Below, in pieces: positions 19,462-33,059 of a stretch of 52,747 nucleotides of DNA; position 1 is the stretch's first letter, and every line of letters starts with the position of its first letter. Location: the NCBI RefSeq assembly GCF_000003815.2, contig NW_023365704.1:1-52747 (forward strand). Reading direction: 5' to 3'. The notes under the pieces are model-generated. The model had not been told where the DNA came from and searched no databases. It saw nothing but the letters and a program-made list of their open reading frames with translations. The position numbers and the translations under genes are program-made. The stretch is from Branchiostoma floridae (lineage: Eukaryota > Chordata > Leptocardii > Amphioxiformes > Branchiostomatidae).

Positions 19462-20770
19462 ATTCTGAAAGAAATGTCCTAAGAGAAATACGATGATTAT
19501 AAATGATAAGGCTTTAACTCATTTGAAAGATCAAACCCATTGCTAGAAAATTACCATTTATACTTTTATCTGCTAGCAGCCATGCTAGATAGAGATGCAT
19601 GGTCGGACATGGCACCTCTAATGAGGACGAACTGAACTGAACTGACCTTCTATCCGGCACCGTTTGATCTAACATTTTGATATTTGGAAAATACGTGATA
19701 AAGTGATATCAATTGTAAAAATTTTTATTCATTTTATTCCTTTATGTTATCAAAAGCATATGTATATTTGTTGATTTATTGATATTTAATCAGAGCAATA
19801 CAGAGGTTAATGAAATCTGCATTGCTAACCATTGATTGTATTGCATTAATGCGGTATGCAAAAAAATTAATCCTTTTAGATTTTTAATTTCGTCAGAAAC
19901 ATTGCCAAAAGAAGCTATAGCAAGACCTTGAGCCCCATAAAATCACATATCTGATAAGTAGATTATTTTAATATGGACAAGTATCAACAATTACTGTATT
20001 CTTCAATGAAATTAAGAGTGCTGTTGTTGTTTGGAAGAGTGTTATATTTTTGATATTGAGCGTATATGTTTACTATTTTTATAGTAGTACACTATATTGA
20101 TAATACAAGATATTTGGGCTTGCTCATACTGTGACAATCACTAGGTGATATTTGTAGTTTTCTCTAAATGATTGAAAATGAAGTTACATACTATAGTGCC
20201 ATATAAAGATTTAAGCAATTTCGACCAAAGGAGCTTGTTGAGAGAATGTACATATGTGTATATGTGTTTGTTTGTTTGTCAAAAGAGTTACTGAACCTCT
20301 ATGCTGTTGTTGTGAAGATGAAGGGAAATCGAGCACACATTTGACTTGGGATTGTAGTTATATAGCAGTTAAGTATGATAAATAATATAAAGACGGATAG
20401 AAGAATGTTTTCCAACATACAGGTTGTCATTTACGTTTTAGTTTGTTCAATGTTATATATATCTTTTATCTAAGCTAACGGTGTCCAGATTTGGCCAATC
20501 TTACTTTGTTTTTTGGGTATTCATTTTTCAAACAACGCCAGGCAGGGGTGGGACAAAGTAAACAATTTTCTTTGATATTTCTTTCATGGTAACGGTAATT
20601 GTGGAGAAACGTCTTATGTTAGCTATCATTGCCAACATGTTTTTTCCTTAATTTCTCACGTGTGTCAATTTCTTTTGGTTTTCGTGCCATGTGTGTACTC
20701 TTTACGCCATTGTCTTTGAAGGGGGCAATAAAAAATGAACAAAAACAGCATCTAGAACTAGAACACAAGT
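19462..20770 (+). other. 3' flank / probable 3' UTR of the ApeC gene
   Basis: AT-rich sequence follows the TGA. The nearest clear polyadenylation hexamer on this strand is aataaa at 20727-20732, which would give a long 3' UTR. A LINE zinc-finger remnant at about 20280-20360 lies within it, so the true end may be earlier at a weaker signal. Confidence 0.4.
20280..20360 (+). pseudogene. LINE reverse-transcriptase C-terminal zinc-finger remnant
   Basis: One frame reads TEPLCCCCEDEGKSSTHLTWDC, a match in spacing to the CxxC...HxxxxC knuckle near the C-terminus of many LINE polyproteins, and similar to the intact one at 49768-49818. No flanking reverse transcriptase is preserved. Confidence 0.5.
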
Positions 20771-20997
20771 AATTACTTTACTTATAAAGCGAGGTACGTA
20801 TCATACTTTGCAAAGACAACTCAGATTACATGTAAGGCATGTTTCATACAATCATTTGCAAGGCGATATGACACCATGGTAAACACTCAGTCTAAGAAGA
20901 AAATACATCGTCTATGTTAAGTAAAACCGTAAGAAGCTGTGTGATTCGCGAACGTTATCTATGACAAATTTGAGACTACCTTTACCAATAAAAATGC

Positions 20998-21266
20998 AGT
21001 ACCATATACGTGAGGACCTGAGTGAATGGATTTAATGATCAGTACCATATACGTGTGGGAATGTGTGATTATGAATATTTGATACTACGGACGTATGAGA
21101 CTTCGTGATAGTGAACACAATTCAGTACTATATGTACGTTTAAGACTGTGTGATGGTGAGCACCATTCAGTTAACATAGACATGTTTATGGTTAACCCCA
21201 TGAAGTAACTATGGACGTATGAAAGTACGTGTCAAACACCATTCAGTACCATGGATGCATAAGACT
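20998..21266. repeat. Decayed minisatellite, about 43 bp period
   Basis: Units start (c)agtaccatatacgt and continue with atgagactgtgtgatggtgaacaccatt. Recognisable unit starts lie near 20998, 21041, 21085, 21125, 21169 and 21245. A further unit (acaccattcaatatcatggg) occurs at 21641, beyond the MITE at 21267-21486, which therefore seems to have split the array. Confidence 0.6.
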
Positions 21267-21486
21267 GTGCTCCCACCGCACTTGTGTCAAGCTTGCGTCA
21301 CTGCGGGGTTCGTTCACTGCGTCACTGTTTTGGTATTTTCTCCGATTTTTTAATAATTTAGTATGACTTAGAAGACTACAAAATACACAAAAAGAAAGAA
21401 AATTCGTTGTATCTCCTGAAATTTGTTGAGTATCTTTCGAACCCCACAGTGACGCAAGCTTGACACAAAGTGCGGTGGGAGCGCAC
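21267..21486. mobile_element. MITE, about 220 bp
   Basis: Arms gtgctcccaccgcactt and aagtgcggtgggagcgcac pair, and pairing continues inward through gtcaagcttgcgtcactg / cagtgacgcaagcttgac with small bulges. There is no coding capacity. Confidence 0.82.
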
Positions 21487-21899
21487 CTTTAGGTGCCGAG
21501 CAATAAACTTTTTATCATTATGTAGAAAACGTTTGAAAAAAGGTTGCAATAACTGTGTTAGACAACGCAGTAAATCCAATTCTAGACATTTTGTACTCTG
21601 AATATCCCGGTGTTGTATGCATGTCCGTTATTTGGTTAACACCATTCAATATCATGGGCGTATGGCGTCAAGTTGCTGTACCCATGGAGGCACGCTGTGG
21701 CTCAGCGAATGGTACGCCATCCTGCAGAAGACAATCAAAAGATTATGTGCACATGTCAGTAGAAAACAAAAAAACAGGTACTATGGTGTATTGTTTCACC
21801 CTGGGCCTATTGAATTTACATTGGGGTCTGCGTTTAACCATACACAGGCGCAGAGCATAGTTGTGCAAGTCTTGAAGGATTAACAGGTGCAATGTTTTC

Positions 21900-24160
21900 T
21901 ACATCCCGTCCACGTGGACTTCTCATGCTCGGGAAACACCAACTTGACGGTAAGCGATACTTGAAGTAGACACTTGAAGGTGATACGCTCTGACAAGTGC
22001 CCACGTGTGCGCTGGAGTGGATTAGAAGTAATCTGTTTGGGCAGTCAAGTATGACTCTACTGTCGAGTTTTGTCGTATAGATTAAGTCGCCTTCGCCCAA
22101 TTATAGTTTTATCTTAAGACTTTTGGTCATGTCTTTAATTATGGAGTTCAGTCTTATGAGGACATCAACTGTGGCAATCTCTACAACATGGCTAGCGGGA
22201 GTTTTAATAGCGGTTTAAATTCCTTGATCATTGGCGTATATACGACCAATGGTTGGGAGATTGGATATTTCAGTTTGTGTGCTATGCTTCAGGAAATAAA
22301 TCTAGAAATGCAGATTTTTTTTCGGCTCGAAAATTGAACAAATATTCCCTAATTCCACAAATTTTGACCTTTCTTATTGGTCCCCCATTCTACCCCGTCC
22401 ATATTCCTCATTTTTCCCTCATTCTTTATACTTTAATTCACATTTCGTGAAAAAAGTAGCTGCTGAATCCATGTTACGCAGTATAAAGAAAACACAAAGA
22501 AAAGTAGCTAGTGGGTGCATGCTAAGCCACTGGAAGCAGGCTTTTTATTTTCTATTTGTAAACAAAGTTGGTTCTTTTCCGATTTAATTTTTCATCGTCT
22601 GAGTATGTTTCCCGCCAGAAAACAACACCTCTCCTTTTAGCGAAAAGGAATTGAGCTCGCATCGCCGCACCACCAACTTTGTTTGGTAAACGCCGTGTAC
22701 ACATTGCACGGTGTTGGCTTCTTTTATTCTATTTCGCCTCCCCATGGATACCATCACAGCCACCTGTCTTGAATTTCAGCCCCTTTATAAAGTATCCAGA
22801 ATCATTTGTAGATCATATAGTAAGTTTCTACCTGTAGAAATGCCTTGAATCTACCCCAAACAAATCTGCCCCAACAACTTATATGCAAGGTATTTCTGAC
22901 TTATCATGTGAATACTTAAATGCCAGTTTTTAGTCATGAAAACGGCAAAGTATACGTACAAAAGTCATTGTAAAACAAAAGAAAAGTCAACATTGCTTTT
23001 AAATGGTCTGTTCATCTTACAACGCAAGATGTGTGGTTTAAGTTTTAATAGGACCTTGAGGATATCAAATAATCGTAAGCGTAATACATCCCCTTTTTCT
23101 TTATAAGAATCTATTTTGCCTCGTATTCTAATAGACAAACCATGTAAAAAGGAACCTAGTTAGACGGCGTATCAAATAGTGTTTTCTGAATGATGAACAC
23201 AAAACAAGCATTCAAAGCATGTTTTCAGTACCGTATATGAGTCACCTCCATTGTCGCTGTCACCCTCGCAAGCGACAAAAGTTTTAGGTTCCCTGACGCA
23301 CAAATGGTTGCACGGACCTTGTTGACTTAGGGGGAGGGGCCACCAAATAAAGCTGCCAGCAAAACTTTACTGTGTGCATAAAAGCGTACATAATGAATGG
23401 CTTCAAAACACAACAGTATTTCAATCTCCCAAAATCCCTTTCCAACGAATAGCTAATTATATGTCAACCTACCATTTGTGGAAGAAAACAGGTTCTACCC
23501 CCGCAAAATTTTCGGCTACGTATGGCTGATCGAATGTAAACAACAGTGACCCCTGAACATCCAACAGGGAACGGGTAACTTTGCCTGGCAGTAGATCGGT
23601 TCCAACTGATGATGTAATAATACAGCGCCAAGGTCAACTAAGGTCATGGTTTCTGTCTAGATTTGAAAGGTTAACACCCACTGCTGGAAAGAAATTAGCC
23701 TAACATGCATGGCAATAAATGGCTTTAAAAAATATTTTTCATATGCACCTCCCCTTACCAAAAATGAATTGGACTGTGCATGGTGGGCTGACCGGCAAAA
23801 TGCAAAGCATGCGATATGAAATAAAGCAGCAGTTTAAAAACACCAAAAACCTTTTCTCTTAAGGATATAAACCCCCACTTCACCTTTGTGCAAAAGGTAT
23901 TCTGAAGGAGATTTGCTGCATAGGAAACCAGTTAAGTTTTAGATAGTTTTAAGTAGTACCAGCAACAATTCTGTTGTAGAATTGCGCCCCCAGTCGTAAT
24001 CCTGGGTAATTGCACCAACTCCCAGCCTGCATTGCGGCCCCAGAGCTGGTACAGACATTTTGCTGAAAACATTGAACCTCCTGGATTGACCCGCATATGC
24101 CAACAGAAAGATGCACTTGATCTCCTATCAAAACCGTTCCTCCGATATTTATGCTCACAT
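21900..24160. other. Intergenic, no supported gene
   Basis: AT-rich sequence with only short chance frames. A weak 12-base inverted pair (aacaaagttggt at 22561, its complement at 22672-22683) may mark a small element. No splice-consistent exon was found. Confidence 0.5.
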
Positions 24161-24179
24161 TCCTGTACTATACATGTAT

Positions 24180-24300
24180 GTAGTTATAGACCTTAAAGTA
24201 GTGTCATTGTATTAATTGACTCGTTAATGTTGTCATACAATTGTACTATGTACAAATGTCGTGGAATAAAGTTCATTCATTCATTCATTCATTCATTACA
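24180..24300 (+). mobile_element. LINE 3' tail with (ATTC)n
   Basis: acaaatgtcgtggaataaag is followed by (ttcattca)n at 24271-24298. The same type of ending (gtacaataaaggtcattcat) occurs at 46559-46590. This is typical of CR1/L2-like LINE 3' ends with microsatellite tails. Confidence 0.5.
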
Positions 24301-24387
24301 TCTGTAGGGGAGCGAAAATGAGACGCACAGTCTCTATGCTTGCATTCTCTAGACTGATCTTGCAGACTTGGAATTATTGAGTTATTG

Positions 24388-24650
24388 ATAAGGCCACAGC
24401 AAGTAAATATTATTACTGACATCATATGCAGAGTGCGAAAATATTGAGCCAGTCGATGTATAAATGCGCGTCACTTTTACAGCTGTCTGTCTGAGTGAGT
24501 TGGCTGTAGTTCCGCATGACCCGTCATGGCTTCACCTGTCCTTGACACATGCAAATCTGCACGCAAAAAAAATTCAGCACCTAAGGCCACAGCAAGTATA
24601 TTTTATGGGTGACATTCTATTCAGAGTGCAAAAATAATGAGATAGCGCGA
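24388..24650. repeat. Diverged short direct repeat pair
   Basis: aaggccacagcaagta and the following gacat...cagagtgc(g/a)aaaata occur at about 24390-24446 and again at about 24581-24637. Confidence 0.6.
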
Positions 24651-26639
24651 AAGAAACAGATTGCTAAATTTTCAAATGCATAAACATCTAACAAGATTTG
24701 AAGTGACAACACGTGGCATAACAACTAACAAGGCATTTATTCCTGTATTAAAGAACTGAACTTGTACAGTAAAAGTGATATTAGTGTGGTACTTGTCAAG
24801 CTGGTAACTACAATCATGGCTCCATATTGGTGGCAATTTTACAACTATCCAAAAAGTTTCACTTCTGCAACTATAGTCATGGCTACCTCCCTAGTGTCCC
24901 TTTTACACAGCATGTTTGCCTATTTTGGTCTATCTGACCATACCCGAACAGGAAAAAATTCTCGTTTCCTTTTCTGAAATCAGGCGAAAATTGATGCCTA
25001 AGATGCAGATATGGGGTTGCTCTGTCATAGGACCACCTAGTGATTTTCCTGTTGTCTCAGCTAAAACCTAATTCAACATCCAGATTGTGCTCCCAACACT
25101 CGCCCTCCCTCACATAGGAGGCTTGTTTAAATCACGTTAATTGTGAATATTATGATTATAAGAAGTATGATGATTTGGTTTATTATTCTCACACAAAGTT
25201 TTACAGTTTTGCAGTGCACGCAAACACATGCACTGAATTACACGGGAAAATGCAATTCGATTGACAACCTTACAACATTACAACATTACATCTTTTGTCT
25301 ACTTACTGCTATTTAAAATCAACTGTGCTTAATAAGATATTGTCTATATTAAACTTTGTACAGCATAATTATTCTTTTACCAGGGTATTCTAAAACATGG
25401 AAGTCATAATCATTTGATCTCGCCAACCGAGGCCTCAACCTGAACACCATGCATATCACCTCATAACCAACTATCAGACAGCTAGAAACTTGGCTACTTT
25501 TGTCAAACTTTTTAAAAGTGCTACCTATGTTAAGTTTTGTTAATCTTCTGTTAATAGTTGAAATATTGATAGTTGGTGGTCTTTCTCTGGCGCATAAAAT
25601 AAAATGTTCATGTTATCCAAAATATCTGTGGTATCATTTTATTACTTGTTTTTTTAGATTGCTGACTAATCATGTATTAAAGACCCGAAATCTGGACCCA
25701 AGGTTCAGAACCATAAAAGACTATCTCCTACCAGGATACCAGTTGCTAAATTGACTCCTCACATCCTCTCAACATCATTAATGGCTTAGACCCTGCAGGA
25801 GATATCTGGCCACAAGAACAATGGCTTGGTATTAATTACAGCAGAAGACAGGACGACATTTGCATATTAACTGACATCAAAATTTTAAAAGTCCTGTCCA
25901 GAAATGTTTCAAGAAATCATTGTCAGACACAGAAAAAAGACCCAGATAGTTGCTGCAAGCATCAAACACAAGTTCATCTATTCAGAGTTTGTTTTCACTC
26001 AAGGGCTCAGGCGTAATGTTGTATCAGGGCCTTGTTTGAACTGCCTCTCAGCAAAGACCAGCCCCTGTCAAGTTTGAACTACATATATTTTGCATCTTGT
26101 AACTGTTTTCCCCACATCTCAACTAGCTTTGATACCTAGTAATATGGCTTATAGTGATATTTATAGTTGGTAGTCCAAAAGAGACCAGTTTAGACTGGGG
26201 CTCTGTAGGACTGTACAACAAGTTGTATCTGGGTCGAATTGTCTGAGACACACTTCCAGGCAGACCATGGCCAGCTATACTTTATAATTTTGTAAGCTGA
26301 CTTGTGAAGCTACGCTATATTGTGTGTAACCATACTTTAATCCCTTATCTGTTCAAGACTACTGGCTTATGTGCATTTCAAAACTGATTTGAAGAGTAAC
26401 TCCAATACTTGCTAAACTGATGTGAACACCATGGTGATTGGGACCAGACTGAGGGATGGTAGTTTACGTTAGCCGAATTATTGGGTGATTTTATAGTACA
26501 ACCTTAGTTCTTAACAACACTTTAGTAGGTATTAGATAGGTAGGTAGGTAGGTACTAAGTAGTAAGTTAAAATATTGCTGAACTAATTGCCTTGTTACGA
26601 TTTTATTCTTTTAAATTTTGAATTACCCCTTACATCTAC

Positions 26640-28450
26640 AGGTCCAGTATTTGCCACCACTGAGAGTCTTTAGTTTCCTAGTTTGCATAATTTTGCAAAC
26701 GTCCATACATTTAATTAAATAAATGAAAGGGATTGATCTCATGGCTGACATATTTGTGCCAAATTATCAAATAAGGTTTCTATCACGCTTTTGTTTGATG
26801 TCACTGTGTAATTTCAAGACTGTAGAATAAATAACTCAGTGTACAGTTTATATGTATCTCTTATTAAATAGATATTTAGTCTCATTGCTAAACCAATTAA
26901 CAATCATCCATTGTTACCTGTAAACAAAGGTGTTACTGGTAAATTCCGTGTGCCTTTCATTTTACACTACACATTTCAGAGCAACAATGTGAGCAGTGTG
27001 CATGGTGACCGTCGTGGGTTTACGTACACTTAGAAATCCCCAATGAGAACAATAGCGCAGGAAGCACACAGAAACATTATCTAACCAAAAAAATGTCATG
27101 CCTAGTGGCCAAGAATAACCTCACTATTTAGTAAAAATATGCCCTTATAGCTTTATGTCAAATCCGATAGTCAGATAAGACATTTTGCTTACAATTAGAC
27201 AGTGAAAAAAAGACACAGCGGCATATCGAGAGGTTACTACAAGATACGCATGCGTGATCTTTTAACCTCTATGTCAAAGAATTAGTTAACCTCTCATCAA
27301 TTGACGCTTATTGTTGTCGGTTAGATTAGCTAGATCTATCATGACTGCATTGTTATTAGAGATATATATTTATCATGTCATCATGAATTTCAGGAATGTA
27401 TTGACAAGAAGTAGAGAAACTTAACATGATTGCCACGTCGGCAACGCCAGCCATGTTAGAATCAAGGGGGTTATAGGTTGTTGGAATTTTCTACTTTTTA
27501 TGGGTGGGGCGTCAATTTTGCAAACGATACACTGTCATTATTCCACGCCATTTGCTCACCACTTAACCATATGTAGTACGTAAAATTCAATTAAGACAGA
27601 CTAGGATGACCAAAGCCCGAAATTTGCAGCAGAAATCTTAAAACTATTTTTTAAAAATCTGCATACGTGAACATAGTCCGACCCAAGGTCACCATACGTA
27701 GCATTTTACGTAATTGTATCAAAATATAGAATTTTAAACTTTAGTGGACCTGTATTTTGCCCGAAGCAAGTCATAATGGCACAAGACCAACAGCAAGTCC
27801 AAGGAGAGGTTAGTAACAACATTTTTGTGGCCAAATGGGTAACTTCAATCGGTTAAAATCTTTGATCGGTTCGTATGAATAACGGAGGAGTGTTAGCCTA
27901 ACAGGACACACAACCTAACATCACACTAATCTTATTATGCACAATTATGCCGTTTTGTTGCCATTAAATATAAACTACTTAGAAAGGTACATAAACCAAG
28001 TCCATGTAGATAGCTGTTACAAGAGAGCATACGAGATAAAAGATACGCATACGAGATATCTACACCACCAATAGCCTTTTTCTTAAAGATGTGCTTCCTT
28101 ATGTCAACATTGTGCAAAGATTCTTTTGAAAAGGATTTACTTTATATGTTAATAGAGAGTACATAGTGCCTTAGAACCAAGTTTACCTTGCTATTAGTCC
28201 ATTAGTACCAATTTCATGACTGGACATTGTAGGTGTTAACATTAAAAAATGAAGGTAAAGTGACACAGGAAGTTTTGCCACTACTGATAGTAGACAGTTT
28301 AAGGTGGGCTAGTGCGTGCATGATTGTGCAAAAGCCCATACCATTGATCTCATGGCTACAAAAATATCAAATTAGGTTGCTATCATACCTTTGTGTGATG
28401 CCACTGTGCCATTGCAAGGTTGATGAGTAACTCAATGTACAATTTAGTGG
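26640..28450. repeat. Diverged direct duplication spanning the start of the coiled-coil gene
   Basis: The block gccaccactgagagt...gattgatctcatggct...aataaggtttctatcac...gatgtcactgtg at about 26650-26860 is repeated with many changes at about 28270-28450 (gccactactgatagt, attgatctcatggct, caaattaggttgctatcat, gatgccactgtg). The coding exon at 27776 lies between the two copies. Confidence 0.55.
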
Positions 28451-31400
28451 TGGTATCCTTGACAGTGAAAAAGATGTAGTCAAGCATCATCGATTCCCCT
28501 TTACTTAATATATAGACCTCATGGTACATTCTACTTGTGGTTCTGTTCTAGTAAAGACATAACATCTGTAGTTCTTCAAACCCAATGCAACAGACAAAAA
28601 ATGAAAATACTGGGATGAGTAACCCTCGTGACAGAAATTGTAGCTTTAACAAGCTTCTGTAGTATTATGGTTCCCTGTCCAGGATGTGAAATATTTCTGT
28701 GGTAAGATGCCAATGATTGAATGACTATGGTCTTCTTTTGTTACTTAGTACACCTTTTTACACATTATAAGATTCATTGAATCATGTATTTGTTAAAATT
28801 TAGTCAGGACATTTCTGCATTGTCACCAAACTGTTCCCTTCCCTCTGTGTCGCACCTATCCCTCTACACTCAATCTTCTCCCTCCATGTCAAATGTCAAA
28901 TCTTTCATATAAACTTCCCAGTGGCACAAAACCGAGTCCAGTGACATGTGCTGAGTCCTTTACAACATACAAAAGAATGCCATACAATTAAATGCTTAAT
29001 AATTACAGTACGTACTATTATAGCAACTCAAATTACAATAAATTGATAATGGCCCAAACTTACTAGTATTTGGTACTTGTATACATAACTATGAAAAGTT
29101 TCAAAGACATGTCTCTAAGGTGTATTCGATTCTTAATACATACTTTCAGGTTATGATTGCATATTATCTTGACAAGTCGTCAATGTTATTGGAGAAAAGT
29201 TTGTTTATGGGAATTTGCACCTTACAACATATTTGATCCTGACCCCACGTTAAGGTTTTGGCATCATCCAATGCAAAATTTATAAAGCAAGATATGGTAA
29301 GACAGGAATATATTCAGTGTTGTGGCGTAAATGGTACACCTATGTCAAATCTTGGTAGAAACTTACATATATTGAAAATACCATCATCATTGTCAAGTCT
29401 ATTTTATAATGTTTCCATGTATTTCATAAAGGTATATTTAGTTTCATTTCCAAGTATCTAAGGAATGATCCCTTTCTTTTTTTATCAAAATTTGCACCTT
29501 ACAACATATTTGATCCTGACCCCACGTTAAGGTTTTGGCATCATCCAATGCAAAATTTATAAAGCAAGATATGGTAAGACAGGAATATATTCAGTGTTGT
29601 GGCGTAAATGGTACACCTATGTCAAATCTTGGTAGAAACTTACATATATTGAAAATACCATCATCATTGTCAAGTATATTTTATAATGTTTCCATGTATT
29701 TCATAAAGGTATATTTAGTTTCATTTCCAAGTATCTAAGGAATGATCCCTTTCTCTTTTTATCAAAATTAAACCGTGTTTTCAATAATCTTATTTGCTGA
29801 AATATTTAAGTATATTCTTTCCTTTTAGCATAGAATACTGTAACGTTATGTTGTTTTCACGTTTCTGAAGTATAATCTGTGGATTATGCAGTAGACTATA
29901 TTTGATTTGCTTGAATATGTATTTTTGCAACAGGTTTTTGAATATTTTGATTTCATTTGACCTTTATCTATTTACCCAAGAACCACAAGTAGTCAATGGA
30001 TCAGCTTTTAAATGGCCTTGCATGCAAAAATAATTAGAATTAATAATGAAAATATCTAAGTATAAGACAAAATGTAGAGTAATATAAGTGCACTAAGAGT
30101 AAAAGTACATCAAGAGGACACCACAAAGTAATTGGCTACGTGAAACATGTACAGAGCAAACAAAAATAGCACAAATAGTTAAAATCATGTAAATAATGCA
30201 TATCAATGTTTGATGGTAGAAGCAATATACATTAAACAGTTATTAAGTGGTGAGGCATTGCTGGTTACACAGGCAATGAAATAAAGCGACAGAAACTTAT
30301 GTATCGACATAGATGCATCAGTACAGAAGAGGGGTTTCCTTCTGTATTGTAGTGTGCTCTGCCCTCTTTTAGGTCGCCCGGTGATCTAAGACATGCGCTG
30401 TAACAGTAAACTATACGAACGTTTTAGCTGTGTAAAAAGACGTGCTAGAAAAACCCTTCATAAATACATTTCTTTTTTTTATGCAACACATTTTATCATC
30501 CTCCAAGGCGGGCGTATTTATATCATATCTATCACCATTGAATATACACAAATCTATTTTTAGGTCTACTCCGAAGATGGGCACCTTCCAGAGGAGGAGA
30601 CGTCCCAACCAACGAAGATAAGAGAATTGGAGGTAGGCGCTTCTTTTTACGATTGATTACAACAAAAAACTCTGTGAGTTCGTATACGCATGTTTCAAGA
30701 AAAGGGAAGAGGCATGTAAACGTTAGATATAGTGATAGCACAGCTCCAGATGTATTGTTTATTCTATTGTAATACTACATGTAATAGTACTTAGTCTTTA
30801 GTACCTCCTCATGGGATGTGCTGCATTTAGCCCAAATGGGCAGGAACATGCAAATAAAGATCATTGATTGTTCTTACAAATTTGGATGCTAAGACAGGCA
30901 GCAACTAAAAATACAGGTCAATGTTGTTACGTAACACACAAGTCGAAAATAGAAGAGACCAGAAAGGTAACATTTGCAAGCAAGTACATAATATTTACAT
31001 TCCCATCGTCTAGCCTATTAACCTATTGCCCTGTTCATTCTTACTAAACCACATTCATGTATAGATGTTGACCACCACTTATAAGCTCTGTCCAACCTAG
31101 GCCTCTTGTTACATAATGTAAGTAAGCGAACATCACAGTTTTTCAGTCACGATATGACGCAGCCGTCCAAGTCTTGAACTGATTTGTTTGGAACGGAAGA
31201 AGAACCCAGGCAATGGAAAAAGTAGCAAAAACAAGAAAAATGTAGCAAAAACAAATATGTTTCCCCTTCGTGGAGGTAAACATAATCATCAAAAATATGT
31301 ACGTCATCATTTTCCAGATCAAGCTGGAAGCAGTCATGGATGACAGGCGGCATGTAATGCAGGAAAACAGGGAACTACGTGCTGAGATCATGGACCTGCG

Positions 31401-32012
31401 CTCCGTTGTGAGGCGTCTGGTACAAGAGCTCGGCCGCCATGGCCACAGAGGTAAGGACTGTCACTTGCTCTTAGACATGATCTGAGTGATTGAGTACATG
31501 TCTAGTAACTTTTCTGATCCACCAACACAAAATAGAAAGCTATGGCTTTCATTTCTAAGTGACAATGCTCAACAATTGAGCTTACCTACAACACTGACGG
31601 AGCAATTGCAGCAGTGACAAAATCATAGCTTTTACCCAACCCACAGCAGAAGTGATGCTAGCTAAAAGACATGGGCTCAAGTACCAATACTGTACAAGAA
31701 ATTTCTTTTTAGTTATAGTAGATCAGTGTACTTTTTGACTTTTTTTAGAAATGAAAATACCCGAACGTGAAACAATCGTTCAAATATTAAAGGTGACTTT
31801 TTGCCTTTCAAACAGAATGTTATGTTGATTTATTGAGTTCATTTGTGTATTATATTTTGTTATGTGGCGCTGTTGAAATAAGTTTTTGTCACTCACTTGA
31901 GTGTAGTGCCACATTATCTTTGTTATATGTTTTGGAATAAAAAAAAGAATGTGATATGTTGTTCATTTATCTCATTACAGCTGCAGTGAGAAATCGTCAT
32001 GATAACCAGTAA
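27776..32012 (+). CDS. Small coiled-coil protein, 88 residues, four exons
   Basis: Exons: 27776-27808, 30564-30632, 31318-31450, 31981-32012 (TAA). All junctions are GT-AG and keep frame (phases 0, 0, 1). The protein starts MAQDQQQVQGE and has an acidic/Pro stretch (EDGHLPEEETSQP). From about residue 30 to 70 it forms one charged amphipathic helix with heptad-like Leu/Val/Ile spacing (ENRELRAEIMDLRSVVRRLV), then a short basic tail. It has no signal peptide or membrane segment, so it is probably cytosolic or nuclear and may dimerise through the helix. I do not recognise a family. The acceptor of exon 4 is preceded by a LINE 3' end. The first intron contains the 277 bp tandem duplication. Confidence 0.6.
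29214..29767. repeat. Young tandem duplication, 2 x 277 bp
   Basis: Unit 1 (29214-29490) and unit 2 (29491-29767) match at all but two positions: c to a in tgtcaagt(c/a)t, and t to c in the poly-T near the end. They are directly adjacent, with no target duplication or TIRs, consistent with a recent tandem event or an assembly artefact. Confidence 0.92.
31805..31955 (+). mobile_element. LINE 3' end with stem-loop and poly-A tail (copy 2)
   Basis: The order gtggcgctgttgaaataagt, gagtgtagtgccac, tttgttatatgtt, ggaataaaaaaaag corresponds to 17010-17225, with the gtggc / gccac stem kept though its sequence differs. It ends about 30 bases before the last exon of the coiled-coil gene. Confidence 0.55.
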
Positions 32013-32449
32013 CTGGCGGTGGAAGATCCAAACCAGCAGAATTTATCATTGTTGTGGCACTGTGAACATCTACCTAAGTAAAAGGAAAATTGTGCATCCC
32101 ATGCAAACAATCTGACTGAGAAGAGTGTTGCCTATATGTCAAGCGGCTTCATGTTGAACGTGACAAAGTACCAACAAGGTGGACACAATAGAACGATATC
32201 ATAGGTCTGTCATTTTTAGTAAACACAAATGAGTGTGACTCATTCATGGCAGGTGTTGTGGGATTTTGTACACCAAATACTTGTACGCCAGTTATTGTTC
32301 TTTCAATAGAAATTGAATGAGTACATGTGATTTGCTGTGAGATACCCTAGTTTAAGGAAGGATTATTGTTGTGATAGTAGTTTTAAGTATACATGTACAC
32401 ATAAAAGGGATTTAATATCTACAGCCCAATATAGCTACCATGTAAACGA

Positions 32450-32620
32450 GCATTATTATACAGCCAGATGACGTTGACCAATGACAAGGCGCCATTTTAC
32501 ATAACCAACAGTAAGTATTGCTCTATATCTTAATAATGATATAATGAAAAATATTTAAATGCATTATTATATAGCCAAATGACGTCGAGCAATTACAAGG
32601 CTCAATTTTGCTACCATTAA
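32450..32620. repeat. Diverged direct repeat pair, about 110 bp apart
   Basis: gcattattatacagccagatgacgt then caat(g/t)acaaggc occurs at about 32449 and again at about 32561. The flanking 32013-32440 is 3' flank of the coiled-coil gene, with no further gene seen. Confidence 0.55.
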
Positions 32621-33059
32621 ACACTGTTATCATTGTCCCATATAACCACTTCTGTTCTGAGGGTTGTACCATGTGTAGAATGAGACGTGGTCTAGTAGCA
32701 AAACTAATATTGATCAAATCTGAATAGAATGTTCTTTCATAGATTTCGATTGTGCTTTTCATGATCTTTTTTTTTTTGAATATTTAGATATACTTAAAGT
32801 GGGTTTGTTACATTTTCAACTTGACCTTACTTTGACAAATGCTTCAAGATTTAAGTATTCCTATCAATATGTATAATATTTTTTGTGATAACAACGACAC
32901 TGTATAGTATGATACCATGTTCGGTCCCTATAACCACACCATAAACCATCTCATTCGCTTCGCTCAGTCGGTACGTTATTAGATGGTTGTAGGAATCGAC
33001 TTTAACTAATGACACCGTATACACCTTAGGGTGGACCATTAACCGTCTATTCTAACTTA

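Noticed and set aside
23949-24158. Cys-containing minus-strand frame of 69 codons
   Set aside because: Cys spacing matches no family I know and no signal peptide is present; it also abuts a LINE tail.
29258-29738. Two identical 67-codon frames
   Set aside because: They are identical only because the 277-bp unit is duplicated; there is no coding signature.
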